Numbered from the stretch's first letter, positions 1 through 12,514 are shown. The stretch: DNA of 64,000 nucleotides from Saccharothrix sp. HUAS TT1 (GCF_040744945.1 NZ_CP160453.1:744001-808000), one strand, 5' to 3'. Numbers and translations: made by a program. The notes: a model not told the origin generated them from the sequence alone.

Positions 1-276
1 CGCTCCGGCCACGTGCCGCCGACGACGTTGCAGACCGGCGACGCGGTGCTGGCGGTGAAGCTGCCGCGGGCCCCGAACGGCTACGATCGCGGCGAAGTCG
101 ACGCGTTCCTGGGGCGGGCCGCCGCGGCGCTGGACGGCCGCGGGCGGATGACGTCGAGCGAGGTCCGCCACACCAGGTTCAGCACCACGTCCGGGTTGCG
201 GCGGGGGTACCAGGCGCGCGCGGTGGACGCCCTGTTGGACGAGCTTGAGCAGGAGTTGCGGTTCCGTGGTCGATGA
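1..276 (+). CDS. DivIVA-like repeat protein, C-terminal part (5' end outside window)
   Basis: The frame is open from base 1, so the gene starts upstream of the window; the GTG at 13 is probably internal. Two copies of a DivIVA-like motif are visible: one with core [11 protein letters not shown], and a second, degraded copy with core [18 protein letters not shown]. Each copy has a charged-basic stretch, then G-Y, then a V-D-x-[FL]-L helix. The same motif is repeated eight times in the gene at 2633-3898, so the two are paralogues; this one resembles the last repeat pair there. DivIVA family domains bind curved membrane and mark cell poles or septa, but the role of such isolated motifs is unknown. 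It overlaps the start of pth by 11 bases. Confidence 0.7.
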   Translation, partial: RSGHVPPTTLQTGDAVLAVKLPRAPNGYDRGEVDAFLGRAAAALDGRGRMTSSEVRHTRFSTTSGLRRGYQARAVDALLDELEQELRFRGR

Positions 277-835
277 CGTCGCCCTGGTCGTCGGGCTGGG
301 CAACTCCGGGCCCAAGTACGAGGGCAACCGGCACAACGTCGGGTTCCTGGTGCTGGACGAGCTGGCCGCGCGGGTCGGCGGACGGTTCAAGGCGCACAAG
401 GGCGGCGCCGAGGTGGTGGAGGGCAGGCTGGCCGGCCGCCGGGTCGTCCTGGCGAAGCCGCGCGGGTACATGAACACCTCCGGCGGACCGGTGGCGGGCA
501 CGGCGAAGTTCTACAAGGCGCCGCCTGCGTCGGTGATCGTCGTGCACGACGAGCTGGACCTGCCGTTCGGGACGGTGCGGCTAAAGCTCGGCGGCGGGGA
601 GAACGGGCACAACGGGCTGCGGTCGATCACGAAGTCGCTGGGCACGAAGGACTACCACCGGGTGCGGTTCGGGGTGGACCGCCCGCCGGGCCGGATGGAC
701 CCGGCGGACTACGTGCTGCGCGACTTCTCGCTGGTCGAGCGCAAGGAGCTGGCGCTGGAACTGGACCGGACGGCCGACGCGGTCGAGGCGCTGCTGGAAC
801 TGGGCCTGGAAGCCGCCCAGAACAAGTTCCACTGA
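266..835 (+). CDS. pth: Peptidyl-tRNA hydrolase
   Basis: Hydrolyses peptidyl-tRNA released from stalled ribosomes so that the tRNA can be recycled (cytoplasmic). The 189-residue length is normal for the family. Signature blocks are visible: [10 protein letters not shown] near the N-terminus, NRHNVGF with the catalytic histidine about 15 residues on, [21 protein letters not shown] with the conserved aspartate, and [17 protein letters not shown] at 266, overlapping the stop of the upstream DivIVA-like gene, is chosen because it gives the usual short lead into VGLGN; a TTG at 245 is a longer alternative. A 16-bp tandem duplication covers its last codons and stop. Confidence 0.96.
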   Translation: MVDDVALVVGLGNSGPKYEGNRHNVGFLVLDELAARVGGRFKAHKGGAEVVEGRLAGRRVVLAKPRGYMNTSGGPVAGTAKFYKAPPASVIVVHDELDLPFGTVRLKLGGGENGHNGLRSITKSLGTKDYHRVRFGVDRPPGRMDPADYVLRDFSLVERKELALELDRTADAVEALLELGLEAAQNKFH

Positions 836-851
836 GAACGAGTTCCACTGA
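820..851. repeat. 16-bp tandem duplication across the pth stop codon
   Basis: Bases 820-835 (the last codons and stop of pth) are repeated at 836-851 with one mismatch (A to G at the fifth base). The second copy lies outside the gene and does not alter the protein. It looks like a recent slippage or short tandem duplication. Confidence 0.85.
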
Positions 852-875
852 GCCCTCAACCGCGCCGGCCGCGCC

Positions 876-2525
876 TCACTTGACCGGCACCAGGGACGCG
901 GCGGCGGAGCGGCGGAGCTTGCCGGACGGGGTCTTCGGCAGGCTGCCCGGCTTGAGCACCACCACCGAGAACGGCCGCAGGCCGACCGCGTCCACGACCC
1001 GGGCGCTGATCTCCTTGGTCAGCGCGCGCACCGCATCCTCCTCGCCGGCCAGCTTCGACTCGACCACCACGGCGAACCGCTCCCGCCGCGTCCCCGCGTC
1101 CAGCCGCACCGCCATCGCGTTGCCCGCGCGCACGCCCTCCACCGACGTCGCCGCGCGCTCGATGTCCGTCGGGTAGATGTTGCGCCCACCCATGATGATC
1201 ACGTCCTTGCGCCGCCCGCACACGACGACCTGGCCGTCCACCAGGTAGCCCTCGTCGCCGGTGTCGAGCCAGCCCTCGGCGTCCCGGGTGGCCACCGGGC
1301 CGTTCACCGTCAGGTAGCCGGGCGTCACCGCCTCGCCGCGCACCCGCAGCTGCCCCACCTCGCGCTCGCCCAGCACCGCGCCCGACTCGCCGACGACCTG
1401 CACCTCCAGCCCCGGCAGCGGCGGCCCGAGCAGCGGGAACGTCCGCGCGTTCGGGCTGTCCGGCGGCACCGGCACGGCGCGGTGGCCCGCCTCCAGCTCC
1501 TCCGGGTCGACCACGTCGACCGCGAGGCCGGTGAACACCGGTGCGAACGCCACGCCCAGCGCCGTCTCCGCCATGCCGTACGCGCAGAGCACGGACTCGG
1601 GTCGCAGCCCGAACCGCGCGCCCTCGTCGTTGAACAGCCGCACGGCGGCCGGGTCGATGGGCTCGGCGCCGTTCAGCGCGATCCGCAGCTTCGACAGGTC
1701 GAACGCGCCGTCGTCCACGCCCCGCATGCGGCGGGCGGCGATGGCGTAGGCGAAGTTCGGCGCGGCGGTGATCGTGCCCTGGTAGCGGCTGATCAGGTCC
1801 GGCCACAGGGTCGGCCGGCCGAGGAAGTCGACCGGGGTGACCTTGACCAGGTCGATGCCGAACAGCATCGGCACGGTCAGGAAGCCGACCATCCCCATGT
1901 CGTGGAACAGCGGCAGCCAGGAGACCATCCGGTCGGTCTCCGGGTCGAGCCGGGCGGCGACCTCCATGGCCTTGGCGTTGGACCACAGGTTTCCGTGCGT
2001 GATGCGGACGGCCTTCGGGTCGGCGGTGGACCCGCTGGTGAGCTGGAGCAGCGCCGGCATGTCCTCGTCCACCTCGACGGGCGCGGCCAGCGGCTCGCCG
2101 TCCAGCTCCGCCAGCTTGCGGTGGGCGACGCCGTGCTCGTCCAGCACGGCCGACAGCGCGTCGAACGGGGCCCCGAGCAGCACCAGCTTCGCGCCGATCA
2201 TGGTCAGCACCCGCAGGGTGTCCTCGGCCCACTCGCCGAGGTCGGTGCGGGCCGTGGGCTGGTGCAGCATGGTCGTGCTGCCGCCCGCCAGCCACACCGC
2301 CTGCACGGCCGGCGCGATCTCGGCGGGGTCGCCCGCGAGGATCGCGATCGACGCGCCCCTGGCCACCCCGCCGGCCACCAGCGCGCCGGCGATCCTGGTC
2401 GCCTGCCGGTGCACCTCGGCCCACGACCTGTGGGTCGGGGTGTTCGGCTCCCCCGTGGTCATGCCCCGGGTCGCGCCCCCGGCGCCCGCAGCGGTTGCCA
2501 CCATCGTGTCCACGAACCGGCTCAT
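876..2525 (-). CDS. Fatty-acyl-AMP ligase / acyl-CoA synthetase (ANL family)
   Basis: Adenylates a fatty acid and passes it to an acyl-carrier protein or CoA. The adenylation core motifs are in order: LTSGSTADPKAV (phosphate loop), WLPLFHDMGMVG, YGMAET, WLDTGDEGY, GRRKDVIIMGGRNIYPTDIE and the C-terminal PKTPSGKLRR with the catalytic lysine. The FHDMG and GRNIYPTDIE blocks resemble FadD32-type fatty-acyl-AMP ligases more than CoA ligases. The ATG at 2525 starts MSRFVDTM; longer reading is possible but lacks family similarity. Length 549 aa is normal for a stand-alone enzyme. No PKS or NRPS partner is visible nearby, so the acceptor is unknown. It is convergent with pth and divergent from the 2633 gene. 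Confidence 0.85.
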   Translation of the reverse strand: MSRFVDTMVATAAGAGGATRGMTTGEPNTPTHRSWAEVHRQATRIAGALVAGGVARGASIAILAGDPAEIAPAVQAVWLAGGSTTMLHQPTARTDLGEWAEDTLRVLTMIGAKLVLLGAPFDALSAVLDEHGVAHRKLAELDGEPLAAPVEVDEDMPALLQLTSGSTADPKAVRITHGNLWSNAKAMEVAARLDPETDRMVSWLPLFHDMGMVGFLTVPMLFGIDLVKVTPVDFLGRPTLWPDLISRYQGTITAAPNFAYAIAARRMRGVDDGAFDLSKLRIALNGAEPIDPAAVRLFNDEGARFGLRPESVLCAYGMAETALGVAFAPVFTGLAVDVVDPEELEAGHRAVPVPPDSPNARTFPLLGPPLPGLEVQVVGESGAVLGEREVGQLRVRGEAVTPGYLTVNGPVATRDAEGWLDTGDEGYLVDGQVVVCGRRKDVIIMGGRNIYPTDIERAATSVEGVRAGNAMAVRLDAGTRRERFAVVVESKLAGEEDAVRALTKEISARVVDAVGLRPFSVVVLKPGSLPKTPSGKLRRSAAASLVPVK

Positions 2526-2632
2526 GCCCGTCAGGGTAGAGCGATCTTCCGGCGCATTGAGCCGATAGGGCGAAACAACCGAAGCACCATCCGGCGATAC
2601 TCCCCGGTACACCACACGAAGGGGGTAATTGG

Positions 2633-3898
2633 GTGGCCGGGTTCGACGCTCGCCCGCACATGCCGGCACATCCGGCGCCGCTGTTGGGCGCGCAGGATCT
2701 GCGGCAGGTCGCCTTCCACCGTCCGCCGCCCGGTCAGCCGGGGTACGACGAGGGTGAGGTGGACTCCTTCCTCGACCGCATCGAGGCGACCCTGCTCGGC
2801 CGGGACGACGTGACCGAGCCGGACGTGCGACGGGTGCGGTTCAGACCGGCGAGACCCGGCTACTACGCGGCCGAGGTCGACGCGTTCATGGACCTCGTCG
2901 CCCAGACGCTCGGCTCCACGCCGCAGCGGCGCCAGGCCACCGCGCCCGCGCAGGGCGCGCACGCCACGTCGACCGGGATGCGGCCCGCGGCCCGGCTGAC
3001 GCCGCAGGACGTGCGCGGCGTGCGGTTCCACAAGCCCCGGCCGGGCAACCGCGGTTACCACGAGGGCGAGATCGACGCGTTCCTCGACCGGATCGAGAAC
3101 ACCCTGGCCGGTCGGGACGACCTGACCGCGCGCGAGGTGCAGGACTTCGAGTTCAGCTACGCCCCGCCCGGTCGGATCGGGTACGACGAGGACGACGTGG
3201 ACACGTTCCTCGACCTGGTCGTGGTGACGTTGGAGCGGATGCCCGCCCCGCTCGCCCCCCGACCCGTCCCGCCCGTCGCCCCCTCCACCCCCGCTGTCGC
3301 CTCCGCCGCTGCTCCCGCCGTGCCGGTTGTGCCGGCCCGTCCGCGTCCGGGCCCCGGCACCCGCCCGTTGACCGCGCGTGACGTCCGCACCGCCGCCTTC
3401 GGCAAGCCGCCGCGAGGTCGGCGCGGTTACCAGGAGTCGCAGGTCGACAAGTTCCTGGACCGGATCGAGAACACGCTGCTCGGGCAGGACGACCTGACCG
3501 CGCGGGAGGTGCGCGAGGTGCGCTTCAGCCGGCCCATGTTCGGCCGGCGCGGGTACGACGAGACCGAGGTGGACGCGTTCCTGGCGCGGGTGGAGAAGCA
3601 GTTGGGCGACGGTCCGCCGCGGCCGGGCGCGCTGCCGCCGATCACGTCGTGGAAGCAGCTGCGCCTGATCAAGATCCCGCCGGCCGGGCCGGCGCAGCGC
3701 GGGTACCGGACGTCCCAGGTGGATCGGGTGCTGGAGGAGGTCGGCATCGCCCTCGACGGCATGATCGGCGCGTCGTCGGCGGAGGTGGCCAAGACCAAGT
3801 TCACCCTGTCGCTGGTCGCCGGCCAGGGCTACGACTGCGCGTTCGTCGACGAGCTGATGCCCCTCCTCCTCTCCGAACTCCGCCGCCGCAACCTCTAA
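2633..3898 (+). CDS. Eight-repeat DivIVA-like protein
   Basis: A 421-residue protein built almost entirely of a DivIVA-like motif. I count eight copies arranged as four pairs: cores are [101 protein letters not shown] and [14 protein letters not shown]. Pairs are separated by Pro/Ala-rich linkers, most clearly around residues 100-120 and 205-240. Classical DivIVA has one such N-terminal motif followed by coiled coil; no long coiled coil follows here. There is no signal peptide or membrane segment, so it is probably cytosolic and may form a scaffold, which is inference. GTG start, preceded by a purine-rich GAAGGGGG stretch. Confidence 0.8.
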   Translation: MAGFDARPHMPAHPAPLLGAQDLRQVAFHRPPPGQPGYDEGEVDSFLDRIEATLLGRDDVTEPDVRRVRFRPARPGYYAAEVDAFMDLVAQTLGSTPQRRQATAPAQGAHATSTGMRPAARLTPQDVRGVRFHKPRPGNRGYHEGEIDAFLDRIENTLAGRDDLTAREVQDFEFSYAPPGRIGYDEDDVDTFLDLVVVTLERMPAPLAPRPVPPVAPSTPAVASAAAPAVPVVPARPRPGPGTRPLTARDVRTAAFGKPPRGRRGYQESQVDKFLDRIENTLLGQDDLTAREVREVRFSRPMFGRRGYDETEVDAFLARVEKQLGDGPPRPGALPPITSWKQLRLIKIPPAGPAQRGYRTSQVDRVLEEVGIALDGMIGASSAEVAKTKFTLSLVAGQGYDCAFVDELMPLLLSELRRRNL

Positions 3899-3900
3899 CC

Positions 3901-4040
3901 CCCGCGCGAGTCGAACCTCCACGTCCCGCGTGTCGAACGCTCACGACCCCCGAGTTCCACATTCGCGTTCCTGCCGGCTGACGCGAATGTGGAACTCGGG
4001 GGTCGTGGAGGTTCGACTCGCGGGACGCGAGGGTTCGACT
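3901..4040. repeat. Long perfect inverted repeat with flanking ~17-20 bp repeat units
   Basis: Bases 3943-3968 and 3981-4006 are perfect 26-bp inverted arms around a 12-base loop. They lie between the convergent ends of the DivIVA-repeat gene and the ABC-F gene. Around them are copies of a short unit, CGAGTCGAACCTCCACG at about 3907-3923, a variant at about 3929-3945, and reverse-complement copies at about 4004-4020 and 4029-4045. No T-run follows on either strand. A bidirectional terminator or an interspersed repeat element is likely; the related unit recurs at 6961-7042. Confidence 0.8.
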
Positions 4041-4048
4041 CGCGGGGG

Positions 4049-5818
<1,770 letters not shown>

Positions 5819-5908
5819 CTACCAGCACCTTCATCGAGGTTGTGCGACAACGCGGCACACCAGCCTAGCCATCGGACCGATGGCAGCCGGGCGCCGAGGA
5901 GGATCAGG

Positions 5909-6874
5909 TCACGCGTGCACTTCGGGCGGCACCGGGCGCGGCGCTTCCTCGGTGCCGATGACGCGCGCGCCGTGCACCGGCCCCTGCGCCACGCGCACCG
6001 TGCGGCACACGCCCGCGCCCGCCAGCTCGGCCGCGACGCGCACCGCCGAGTCGCCGTCCGTGCAGAGGAACGCGCAGGTCGGCCCGGAGCCGGACACCAT
6101 GCCGGCCAGCGCGCCCGCGTCCACGCCCGCGCGCAGCGTGCGGCGGAGGTTGGGGCGCAGCGACACGGCGGCGGCCTGCAGGTCGTTGCCCAGCAGCAGC
6201 GCGAGCTGGCGCGGGTCGCCGGAGGACAGCCCTTCGAGGACGGCCTCCGCCTCGCCGACGCGGGGCGGGTCGCCGTCGACGCGCAGCCGGTCCAGCTCGT
6301 CGAACACCTCGGGCGTGGACAGGCCGCGCCGGTCGAACGCGAGCACCCAGTGGAACGTGTGCCGGGACAGCACGGGCACGATCCGGTCACCCCGGTCGGT
6401 GCCGAGCGCCGTGCCGCCGTAGATCGCGAACGGGACGTCCGCGCCGATCTTGGCCGCGATGCCCGCCAGCTCGTCCCGGCTGATCTCCAGCCGCCACAGC
6501 GACGCCAGCCCGACCAGGGTGGCCGCCGCGTCCGCGCTGCCGCCCGCCATGCCGCCGGCGACCGGGATGGCCTTGCGGATCACCACCCGGACCTTCGGGT
6601 CGTCGGGGTCGCGGCCGACGTGCTCGGCCAGCGCCCGGACCGCCCGCCAGGCCAGGTTGGACGGGCCGGTCGGCACCGAGTCGGCGCCCTCGCCGCGCAC
6701 CTCGACCCCGGGGTCGTCGGCGATGGCGACGGTCACCTCGTCGGTGAGCGACAGGGCTTGGAAGATCGTCACCAGGTCGTGGTACCCGTCCGCGCGCAGG
6801 TCGCCGACGCCGAGGTGCAGGTTCACCTTGGCCGGTACGCGGACGGTGATGGGGGGCGGGACGACAGCGAGCAC
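5909..6874 (-). CDS. ispE: 4-diphosphocytidyl-2-C-methyl-D-erythritol kinase
   Basis: Fourth enzyme of the MEP route to isoprenoids; phosphorylates CDP-methylerythritol with ATP. It has the GHMP-kinase fold: [13 protein letters not shown] near residue 10, [15 protein letters not shown], the ATP-binding loop [17 protein letters not shown] around residue 95-110, and the C-terminal [11 protein letters not shown]. Length 321 aa. The GTG at 6874 puts a short VLAVVPPP lead before the first strand; the frame stays open much farther upstream, but that part has no family similarity. In many actinobacteria ispE directly follows rsmA; here the metNIQ transporter is between them. Confidence 0.95.
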   Translation of the reverse strand: MLAVVPPPITVRVPAKVNLHLGVGDLRADGYHDLVTIFQALSLTDEVTVAIADDPGVEVRGEGADSVPTGPSNLAWRAVRALAEHVGRDPDDPKVRVVIRKAIPVAGGMAGGSADAAATLVGLASLWRLEISRDELAGIAAKIGADVPFAIYGGTALGTDRGDRIVPVLSRHTFHWVLAFDRRGLSTPEVFDELDRLRVDGDPPRVGEAEAVLEGLSSGDPRQLALLLGNDLQAAAVSLRPNLRRTLRAGVDAGALAGMVSGSGPTCAFLCTDGDSAVRVAAELAGAGVCRTVRVAQGPVHGARVIGTEEAPRPVPPEVHA

Positions 6875-6960
6875 GCCTTGCAGCGTACGGGCGTTTCCGG
6901 GTAGTCCGCTCCTACCGACCGCTGACCTGCGACGCAGCACACTCCCGGAGCACCCGGCCC

Positions 6961-7042
6961 GAGCGTTGAACTCAGGCGCCCTGAGCGTTGGACTCTCGCG
7001 GGCCGGGTGTTGGACTCTCGCGGGTTGGGGGTTGGGCTCTCG
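6961..7042. repeat. Four degenerate ~21-bp repeat units
   Basis: Four head-to-tail units follow the pattern GAGCGTTGGACTCTCGCGGG with substitutions, starting near 6961, 6982, 7003 and 7024. They fill the gap between metQ and ispE. The complement resembles the units around 3.9 kb, so they appear to be one dispersed intergenic family. Confidence 0.75.
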
Positions 7043-7044
7043 GG

Positions 7045-7851
7045 TCAGACGGGGAGGACGGAGCCCGCGAAGGTGTCCGTGATGTAGTCCTTGACCTCCT
7101 GCGACTGGAGCAGCGCGAGCAGGTCCTCGATCCGCTGGTCGTCCTTCAGCTCGGCCCGGGTGACCAGGCCGTTCGCGTTCGGGTTGCCCTCGGTCGCCTC
7201 CAGCGCCAGGGCGTCGGACGCGGGCTTGAGACCGGCGTCGATGGCGTAGTTGCCGTTCACCACGGACGCGTCGGTGTCGTCCAGCGACCGGGGCAGCTGC
7301 GCGGCCTCCAGCTCGACGAACTCCAGCCCGCGCGGGTTCTCCGCGATGTCCCGGATCGTCGCGGTCCGCTCGGTGCCCGGCCTGACCTTGATCAGCCCGT
7401 TGGCCTGGAGCAGCTGCAGGCCGCGCGCCTCGTTGGTGGCGTCGTTGGCGACGGCCACCTTCGCGCCGGGCGGCAGGTCGGCCAGCGACTTGTGCTTCTT
7501 CGAGTACACGCCGAGCGGTTCGAGGTGCACCGGCCCGATCCACTCCAGGGTCGCGCCGCTCTCCGCCTTGAACGTGTCCAGGTACGGCACGGTCTGGAAG
7601 TAGTTCGCGTCCAGCGACCCGTCGACCAGCGCCGTGTTCGGCTGCACGTAGTCGGTGAACTCGACGACCTCGACCTTGAGCCCCTTGCTCGCGGCCAGGT
7701 TGTCCGCCACGTACCGCAGCACCTGGGCGTGCGGGACGGGGCTCACGCCGATCTTGAGGGCCGCGTTCGGGTCGGAGGCGGCGCCGGTGTCGCCACTACC
7801 GCAGCCCACTGCGGTCAGCAGCACGGCGAGCAGGGCAGCACGAATACGCAT
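7045..7851 (-). CDS. metQ: Methionine ABC transporter substrate-binding lipoprotein
   Basis: Binds methionine outside the membrane and delivers it to the MetNI transporter. The ATG at 7851 starts a lipoprotein signal, [17 protein letters not shown], with the modified cysteine near residue 17. The mature part has NlpA/MetQ family blocks: [71 protein letters not shown] and [12 protein letters not shown]. Length 268 aa is typical. It is the last gene of metN-metI-metQ. The asparagine-tyrosine-alanine block near residue 195 corresponds to the ligand-contacting region of the family. Confidence 0.93.
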   Translation of the reverse strand: MRIRAALLAVLLTAVGCGSGDTGAASDPNAALKIGVSPVPHAQVLRYVADNLAASKGLKVEVVEFTDYVQPNTALVDGSLDANYFQTVPYLDTFKAESGATLEWIGPVHLEPLGVYSKKHKSLADLPPGAKVAVANDATNEARGLQLLQANGLIKVRPGTERTATIRDIAENPRGLEFVELEAAQLPRSLDDTDASVVNGNYAIDAGLKPASDALALEATEGNPNANGLVTRAELKDDQRIEDLLALLQSQEVKDYITDTFAGSVLPV

Positions 7852-7880
7852 TTCGTTCCTTTTGGGAGTGGGGAGGAGGA

Positions 7881-8564
7881 TCAGACGGAGGTGGTGCGGC
7901 GGCGGTCCACGCCGCGCGCGACCCTGTTGGTGGCGAACTGGATCGCGGTCGCGATGATCGCCAGCACGACGACCGTGCTCCACAGGTAGCGGTCGTTGAA
8001 CCGCTGGTAGCCCATGCGCACGGCGAGGTCGCCGAGCCCGCCGCCGCCGACCACGCCGGCCATCGCCGAGTAGCCGAGCAGCGCGATCGCGGTCACGCCG
8101 ATGGCGTTGACCAGCGCGGGCAGCGACTCCCGCAGCAGCACGCTGCGCACGATCCGCAGCGTGGACGACCCGGTGGTCACGGCGGCCTCGACCACCGACA
8201 CGTGCACCTCGGCCAGCACGTTCTGCACCAGCCTGCCGACGAACGGGATCGCGCCCACGGCGAGCGGCACGATGGCCGCCGTCGGGCCGATGGTGCTGCC
8301 GAGCAGCAGCCTGGTCAGCGAGGTCAGCACGACCAGCAGGACGAGGAACGGCATCGAGCGGCCCAGGTCGACCACGAACCCGAGCACCTTGTGGAGCACC
8401 GGCCGGGGCTTCAGCCCACCGGGAGCGGTGAGCTGGAGCCAGATGCCGACCGGCGCGCCGAGCAGAACAGCGATCAGGGTGGAGACGACCACCATGTACA
8501 ACGTCTCGCCGGTGGCGACCAGCACGTCGTCGAACACGATGGACCAGGGTGTTGCGGACCTCAC
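7881..8564 (-). CDS. metI: Methionine ABC transporter permease
   Basis: Inner-membrane permease of the methionine importer. About five hydrophobic segments are visible, starting at LYMVVVSTLIAVLLGAPVG, then FLVLLVVLTSLTRL, AIVPLAVGAIPFVGRL and the C-terminal VVVLAIIATAIQFA. The coupling loop EAAVTTGSSTLRIVRSVLLRES is the EAA motif that contacts MetN. GTG at 8564 overlaps the metN stop by four bases (GTGA), indicating translational coupling. Length 227 aa matches the family. Confidence 0.93.
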   Translation of the reverse strand: MRSATPWSIVFDDVLVATGETLYMVVVSTLIAVLLGAPVGIWLQLTAPGGLKPRPVLHKVLGFVVDLGRSMPFLVLLVVLTSLTRLLLGSTIGPTAAIVPLAVGAIPFVGRLVQNVLAEVHVSVVEAAVTTGSSTLRIVRSVLLRESLPALVNAIGVTAIALLGYSAMAGVVGGGGLGDLAVRMGYQRFNDRYLWSTVVVLAIIATAIQFATNRVARGVDRRRTTSV

Positions 8565-9571
8565 GCAGCTACTCCCTGGGGACCCGAGAGGGTCCGGCGC
8601 ACCGAGCCGCCGGCCTCCGAGATCCACTCCAGCGCCGAGTCCGCGCGCTCGCCCTTCAGGCCGACGCGGAACCGCGCCACCGGGGTCTCGCCCAGCCTGG
8701 TGAGGCCGCCGCCGAGCAGGTTCAGCTCGACGCCGAACCGGCTGGTGGCCTCGGGCAGCAGCGCGCCGACGGCGGCGAAGCCGATCAGCACGACGTCCGC
8801 GACCCGGTCGAACGCGCTCTCCGCAGCCGGGTTCTGGTCCACGGCGGGCAGCAGCGACGCGGCCGTGCGGCTGGCGGCGTCGGACACCAGGTCGAGCACC
8901 TTGCCGTGCTCCACCACGCGGCCGTCCTCCAGCACCGCGACGTCGTCGCAGATCCGGCGGACGACGCCCATGTCGTGGGTGACCACGAGGACCGTCACGC
9001 CCAGCTCGGCGCGCGCCCGGTCCAGCACGGTGAGCACCGAGCCGGTGGTGTCGGGGTCGAGCGCGGACGTCGGCTCGTCGGCCAGCAGCACGGACGGCGA
9101 CGCGGCGAGCGCCCGGGCGACCGCGATCCGCTGGCGCTGGCCGCCGGAGAGCTGGTCGGGGTACGAGCCGGCCTTGTCGGTCAGGCCGACCAGGTCGAGG
9201 AGTTCGGCGACGCGGCTGCGGCGCTGCGGACCGGCGACGCCCGCGGCCTCCAGCGGCAGCGCGACGTTGCCCGCGGCGGTGCGCTGGCGCAGCAGGGAGT
9301 CGCCCTGCGGCACGACGCCGATCTGCCGGCGGGCGGCGCGCAGGGCGGTGCCGTCGAGGGAGACGAGGTCGGTGCCGTCGACCCGGATCGCGCCGCTGTC
9401 CGGGCGCTCCAGCAGCGCGACGCACCGGGCCAGGGTGGACTTGCCGGCGCCGCTGGGGCCGACGACGCCGAGGACGGTGCCCGCGGCGACGTCCAGGTTC
9501 ACGCCGTCCAGCGCGCGAACCTGCCCGGTACTGCCGGGGAAGGTCTTGGTCAGGTTCTCGACAGTGATCAC
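8561..9571 (-). CDS. metN: Methionine ABC transporter ATP-binding protein
   Basis: ATPase of the methionine importer. Walker A GPSGAGKST, signature LSGGQRQRIAVARALA, Walker B VLLADEPTSALD and the switch histidine in VTHDMGVV are present. The C-terminal ~90 residues form the NIL/ACT-like regulatory domain (VVLIGFAAVGALLPEATSRFG), where cytoplasmic methionine inhibits transport in E. coli MetN. I chose the GTG at 9571 (VITVENL) because GGAG lies seven bases upstream; an ATG at 9592 would add seven residues but has no ribosome site. A long leader with a SAM riboswitch precedes it. Confidence 0.93.
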   Translation of the reverse strand: MITVENLTKTFPGSTGQVRALDGVNLDVAAGTVLGVVGPSGAGKSTLARCVALLERPDSGAIRVDGTDLVSLDGTALRAARRQIGVVPQGDSLLRQRTAAGNVALPLEAAGVAGPQRRSRVAELLDLVGLTDKAGSYPDQLSGGQRQRIAVARALAASPSVLLADEPTSALDPDTTGSVLTVLDRARAELGVTVLVVTHDMGVVRRICDDVAVLEDGRVVEHGKVLDLVSDAASRTAASLLPAVDQNPAAESAFDRVADVVLIGFAAVGALLPEATSRFGVELNLLGGGLTRLGETPVARFRVGLKGERADSALEWISEAGGSVRRTLSGPQGVAA

Positions 9572-9771
9572 GTTTTCGCTCCACGACTGCATGCGGCAGC
9601 GCACGCCCGGGGCGTGCGTGGCCGACGGCTCAGCTCAGAAAGGTGTCCCGCAGAAGGACGCGAGGATTCGAAGCGCTTGCTGCTGCTCAGCAGCTGCGAC
9701 AGGCCGAGGACGTGCGACGGCCGTGGTCGACGACCCGCCGACGGGTGAGCATTCGCATCCTGGGCACGTGA

Positions 9772-9868
9772 TCCTCCATCGATCCTGGCTGAAGCACCTG
9801 CCCCCATGGAGGGGTGGTTGCTGCGGCGTCAGGGAGCCAGGTCTCTCGGCCGCTCGGGATGGCACCAC
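9772..9868 (-). promoter_or_regulatory. SAM-I (S-box) riboswitch aptamer controlling metNIQ
   Basis: On the minus strand the segment contains the S-box landmarks in order: P1 5' arm CCATC, then CCGAGCGGCCGAGAGACC, TGGCTCC, the kink-turn/P2 segment GCCGCAGCAACC, a P3 hairpin with CCCC/GGGG arms, GCAGGTGCTTCAGCCAGGAT (the usual GGTGC-T-CC end of P4), and the P1 3' arm GATGG. The match to the family core is close. About 200 bases of leader separate it from metN and contain a GCACGCC/GGCGTGC hairpin (9601-9617) and a GCTGCTG/CAGCAGC hairpin, which could be the expression platform. S-box RNAs normally turn off methionine genes when S-adenosylmethionine is high. Confidence 0.88.
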
Positions 9869-9951
9869 GAGTAGACCTGACCGGACGGGGCGGACGCAAG
9901 CCCGAAGCGGGATCGTCCGGCAAATCACACTTTCGGCCGAAAGATCAACGA

Positions 9952-10869
9952 CTAGCGAGGCGACGCGGCTTCGGCTATCCGGATGAAGTCGCCGACGCCC
10001 AGTTGTTCGCCGCGCACCGCCGGGTCCACGCCCGCGGCGACGAGCAGCCGCTGCGCCTCGGCGGCCGAACCGGCCCAACCGGACAGCGCGCCGCGCAGCA
10101 TCTTGCGCCGCTGCGCGAAAGCCGCGTCCACCAACGAGAACAGCCGCTTGGGGTCCACAGTGGACAGCGGTTCGTGGCGTTCGAACGCGACCAGCGCCGA
10201 GTCCACGTTGGGCACCGGCCAGAACACCGAGCGCGGCACCGGGCCCGCCCGGCGGGCGTCGGCGTACCAGGCGAGCTTCACGCTGGGCACGCCGTAGACC
10301 TTGCTGCCGGGACCGGCGGCCATCCGGTCGGCGACCTCGGACTGCACCATCACCAGGCCGGTGCGCAACGACGGCAGCACGGCCAGCAGGTGCAGCACCA
10401 CGGGCACGGCGACGTTGTAGGGCAGGTTGGCGACCAGGGCGGTCGGCGCGACCGGCAGCTGGTCGGGCGTGACGCGCATGGCGTCCTCGTGCACCACGGA
10501 CAGCCGGTCGGCCAGCTCGGGCGCGCGCTCGGCCACCGTGACGGGCAGGCGCCCGGCCAGCACGCCGTCGATCTCCACGGCCACCAGCGCGCGGCAGGAC
10601 GGCAGCAGGGCCAGCGTCAGCGACCCGAGGCCGGGGCCGACCTCCAGCACCACGTCGTCGGCGCGCAGGTCGGCCGCCGCCACGATGCGCCGCACCGTGT
10701 TCGGGTCGTGCACGAAGTTCTGCCCGAGCTTCTTGGTGGGGCGGACGTCCAGCTCGGCGGCCAGCCTGCGGACGTCGGCCGGCCCGAGGAGCCCGCTCCC
10801 CACCCCCGCCGACGTCGAGTCTCCAGTCACCCGCTCATTCTCCACCACCAGCCGCAGAGGAGTGCTCAC
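9952..10869 (-). CDS. rsmA: 16S rRNA (adenine1518-N6/adenine1519-N6)-dimethyltransferase
   Basis: KsgA/RsmA dimethylates two adjacent adenines in the 3' hairpin of 16S rRNA during small-subunit maturation. SAM-binding motif [16 protein letters not shown], the acidic VAVEIDG, and the catalytic NLPYNVA (NLPY) motif are present, as is [14 protein letters not shown] at the N-terminus. Length is 305 aa from the GTG at 10869; a second in-frame GTG at 10830 has GGAG eight bases upstream and may be the true start. In most actinobacteria ispE follows directly; here the metNIQ riboswitch unit intervenes. Confidence 0.95.
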   Translation of the reverse strand: MSTPLRLVVENERVTGDSTSAGVGSGLLGPADVRRLAAELDVRPTKKLGQNFVHDPNTVRRIVAAADLRADDVVLEVGPGLGSLTLALLPSCRALVAVEIDGVLAGRLPVTVAERAPELADRLSVVHEDAMRVTPDQLPVAPTALVANLPYNVAVPVVLHLLAVLPSLRTGLVMVQSEVADRMAAGPGSKVYGVPSVKLAWYADARRAGPVPRSVFWPVPNVDSALVAFERHEPLSTVDPKRLFSLVDAAFAQRRKMLRGALSGWAGSAAEAQRLLVAAGVDPAVRGEQLGVGDFIRIAEAASPR

Positions 10870-10902
10870 GCACCACTCCCCTGAACCACCACGCGAGGTC
10901 GC

Positions 10903-10976
10903 GTCGGTCGTTCGCGCCCGGTTTTCCGGCGATCACGCCCTTCCGATCGCCGGAAAACCGGGCGCGAACGACCGAC
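10903..10976. repeat. Perfect 32-bp inverted repeat
   Basis: Bases 10903-10934 and 10945-10976 are exact inverted arms separated by ten bases. The element lies between rpfB and rsmA, which are transcribed in the same direction. There is no U-tract, so it is not a classical intrinsic terminator. It could be an RNA-processing or attenuation hairpin, or a palindromic mobile repeat. It is unrelated in sequence to the 3.9-kb hairpin. Confidence 0.9.
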
Positions 10977-11017
10977 TTCCCAGCGACCGAGCCGCGCCGC
11001 CGAAGGCGGCGCAATTG

Positions 11018-12514
<1,497 letters not shown>

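Noticed and set aside
876..2525. Fatty-acyl-AMP ligase as part of a polyketide or peptide cluster
   Set aside because: No carrier protein, PKS or NRPS gene lies within several kilobases.
10870..11017. 32-bp palindrome as an insertion sequence
   Set aside because: No transposase and no flanking target duplication seen; only a hairpin can be supported.
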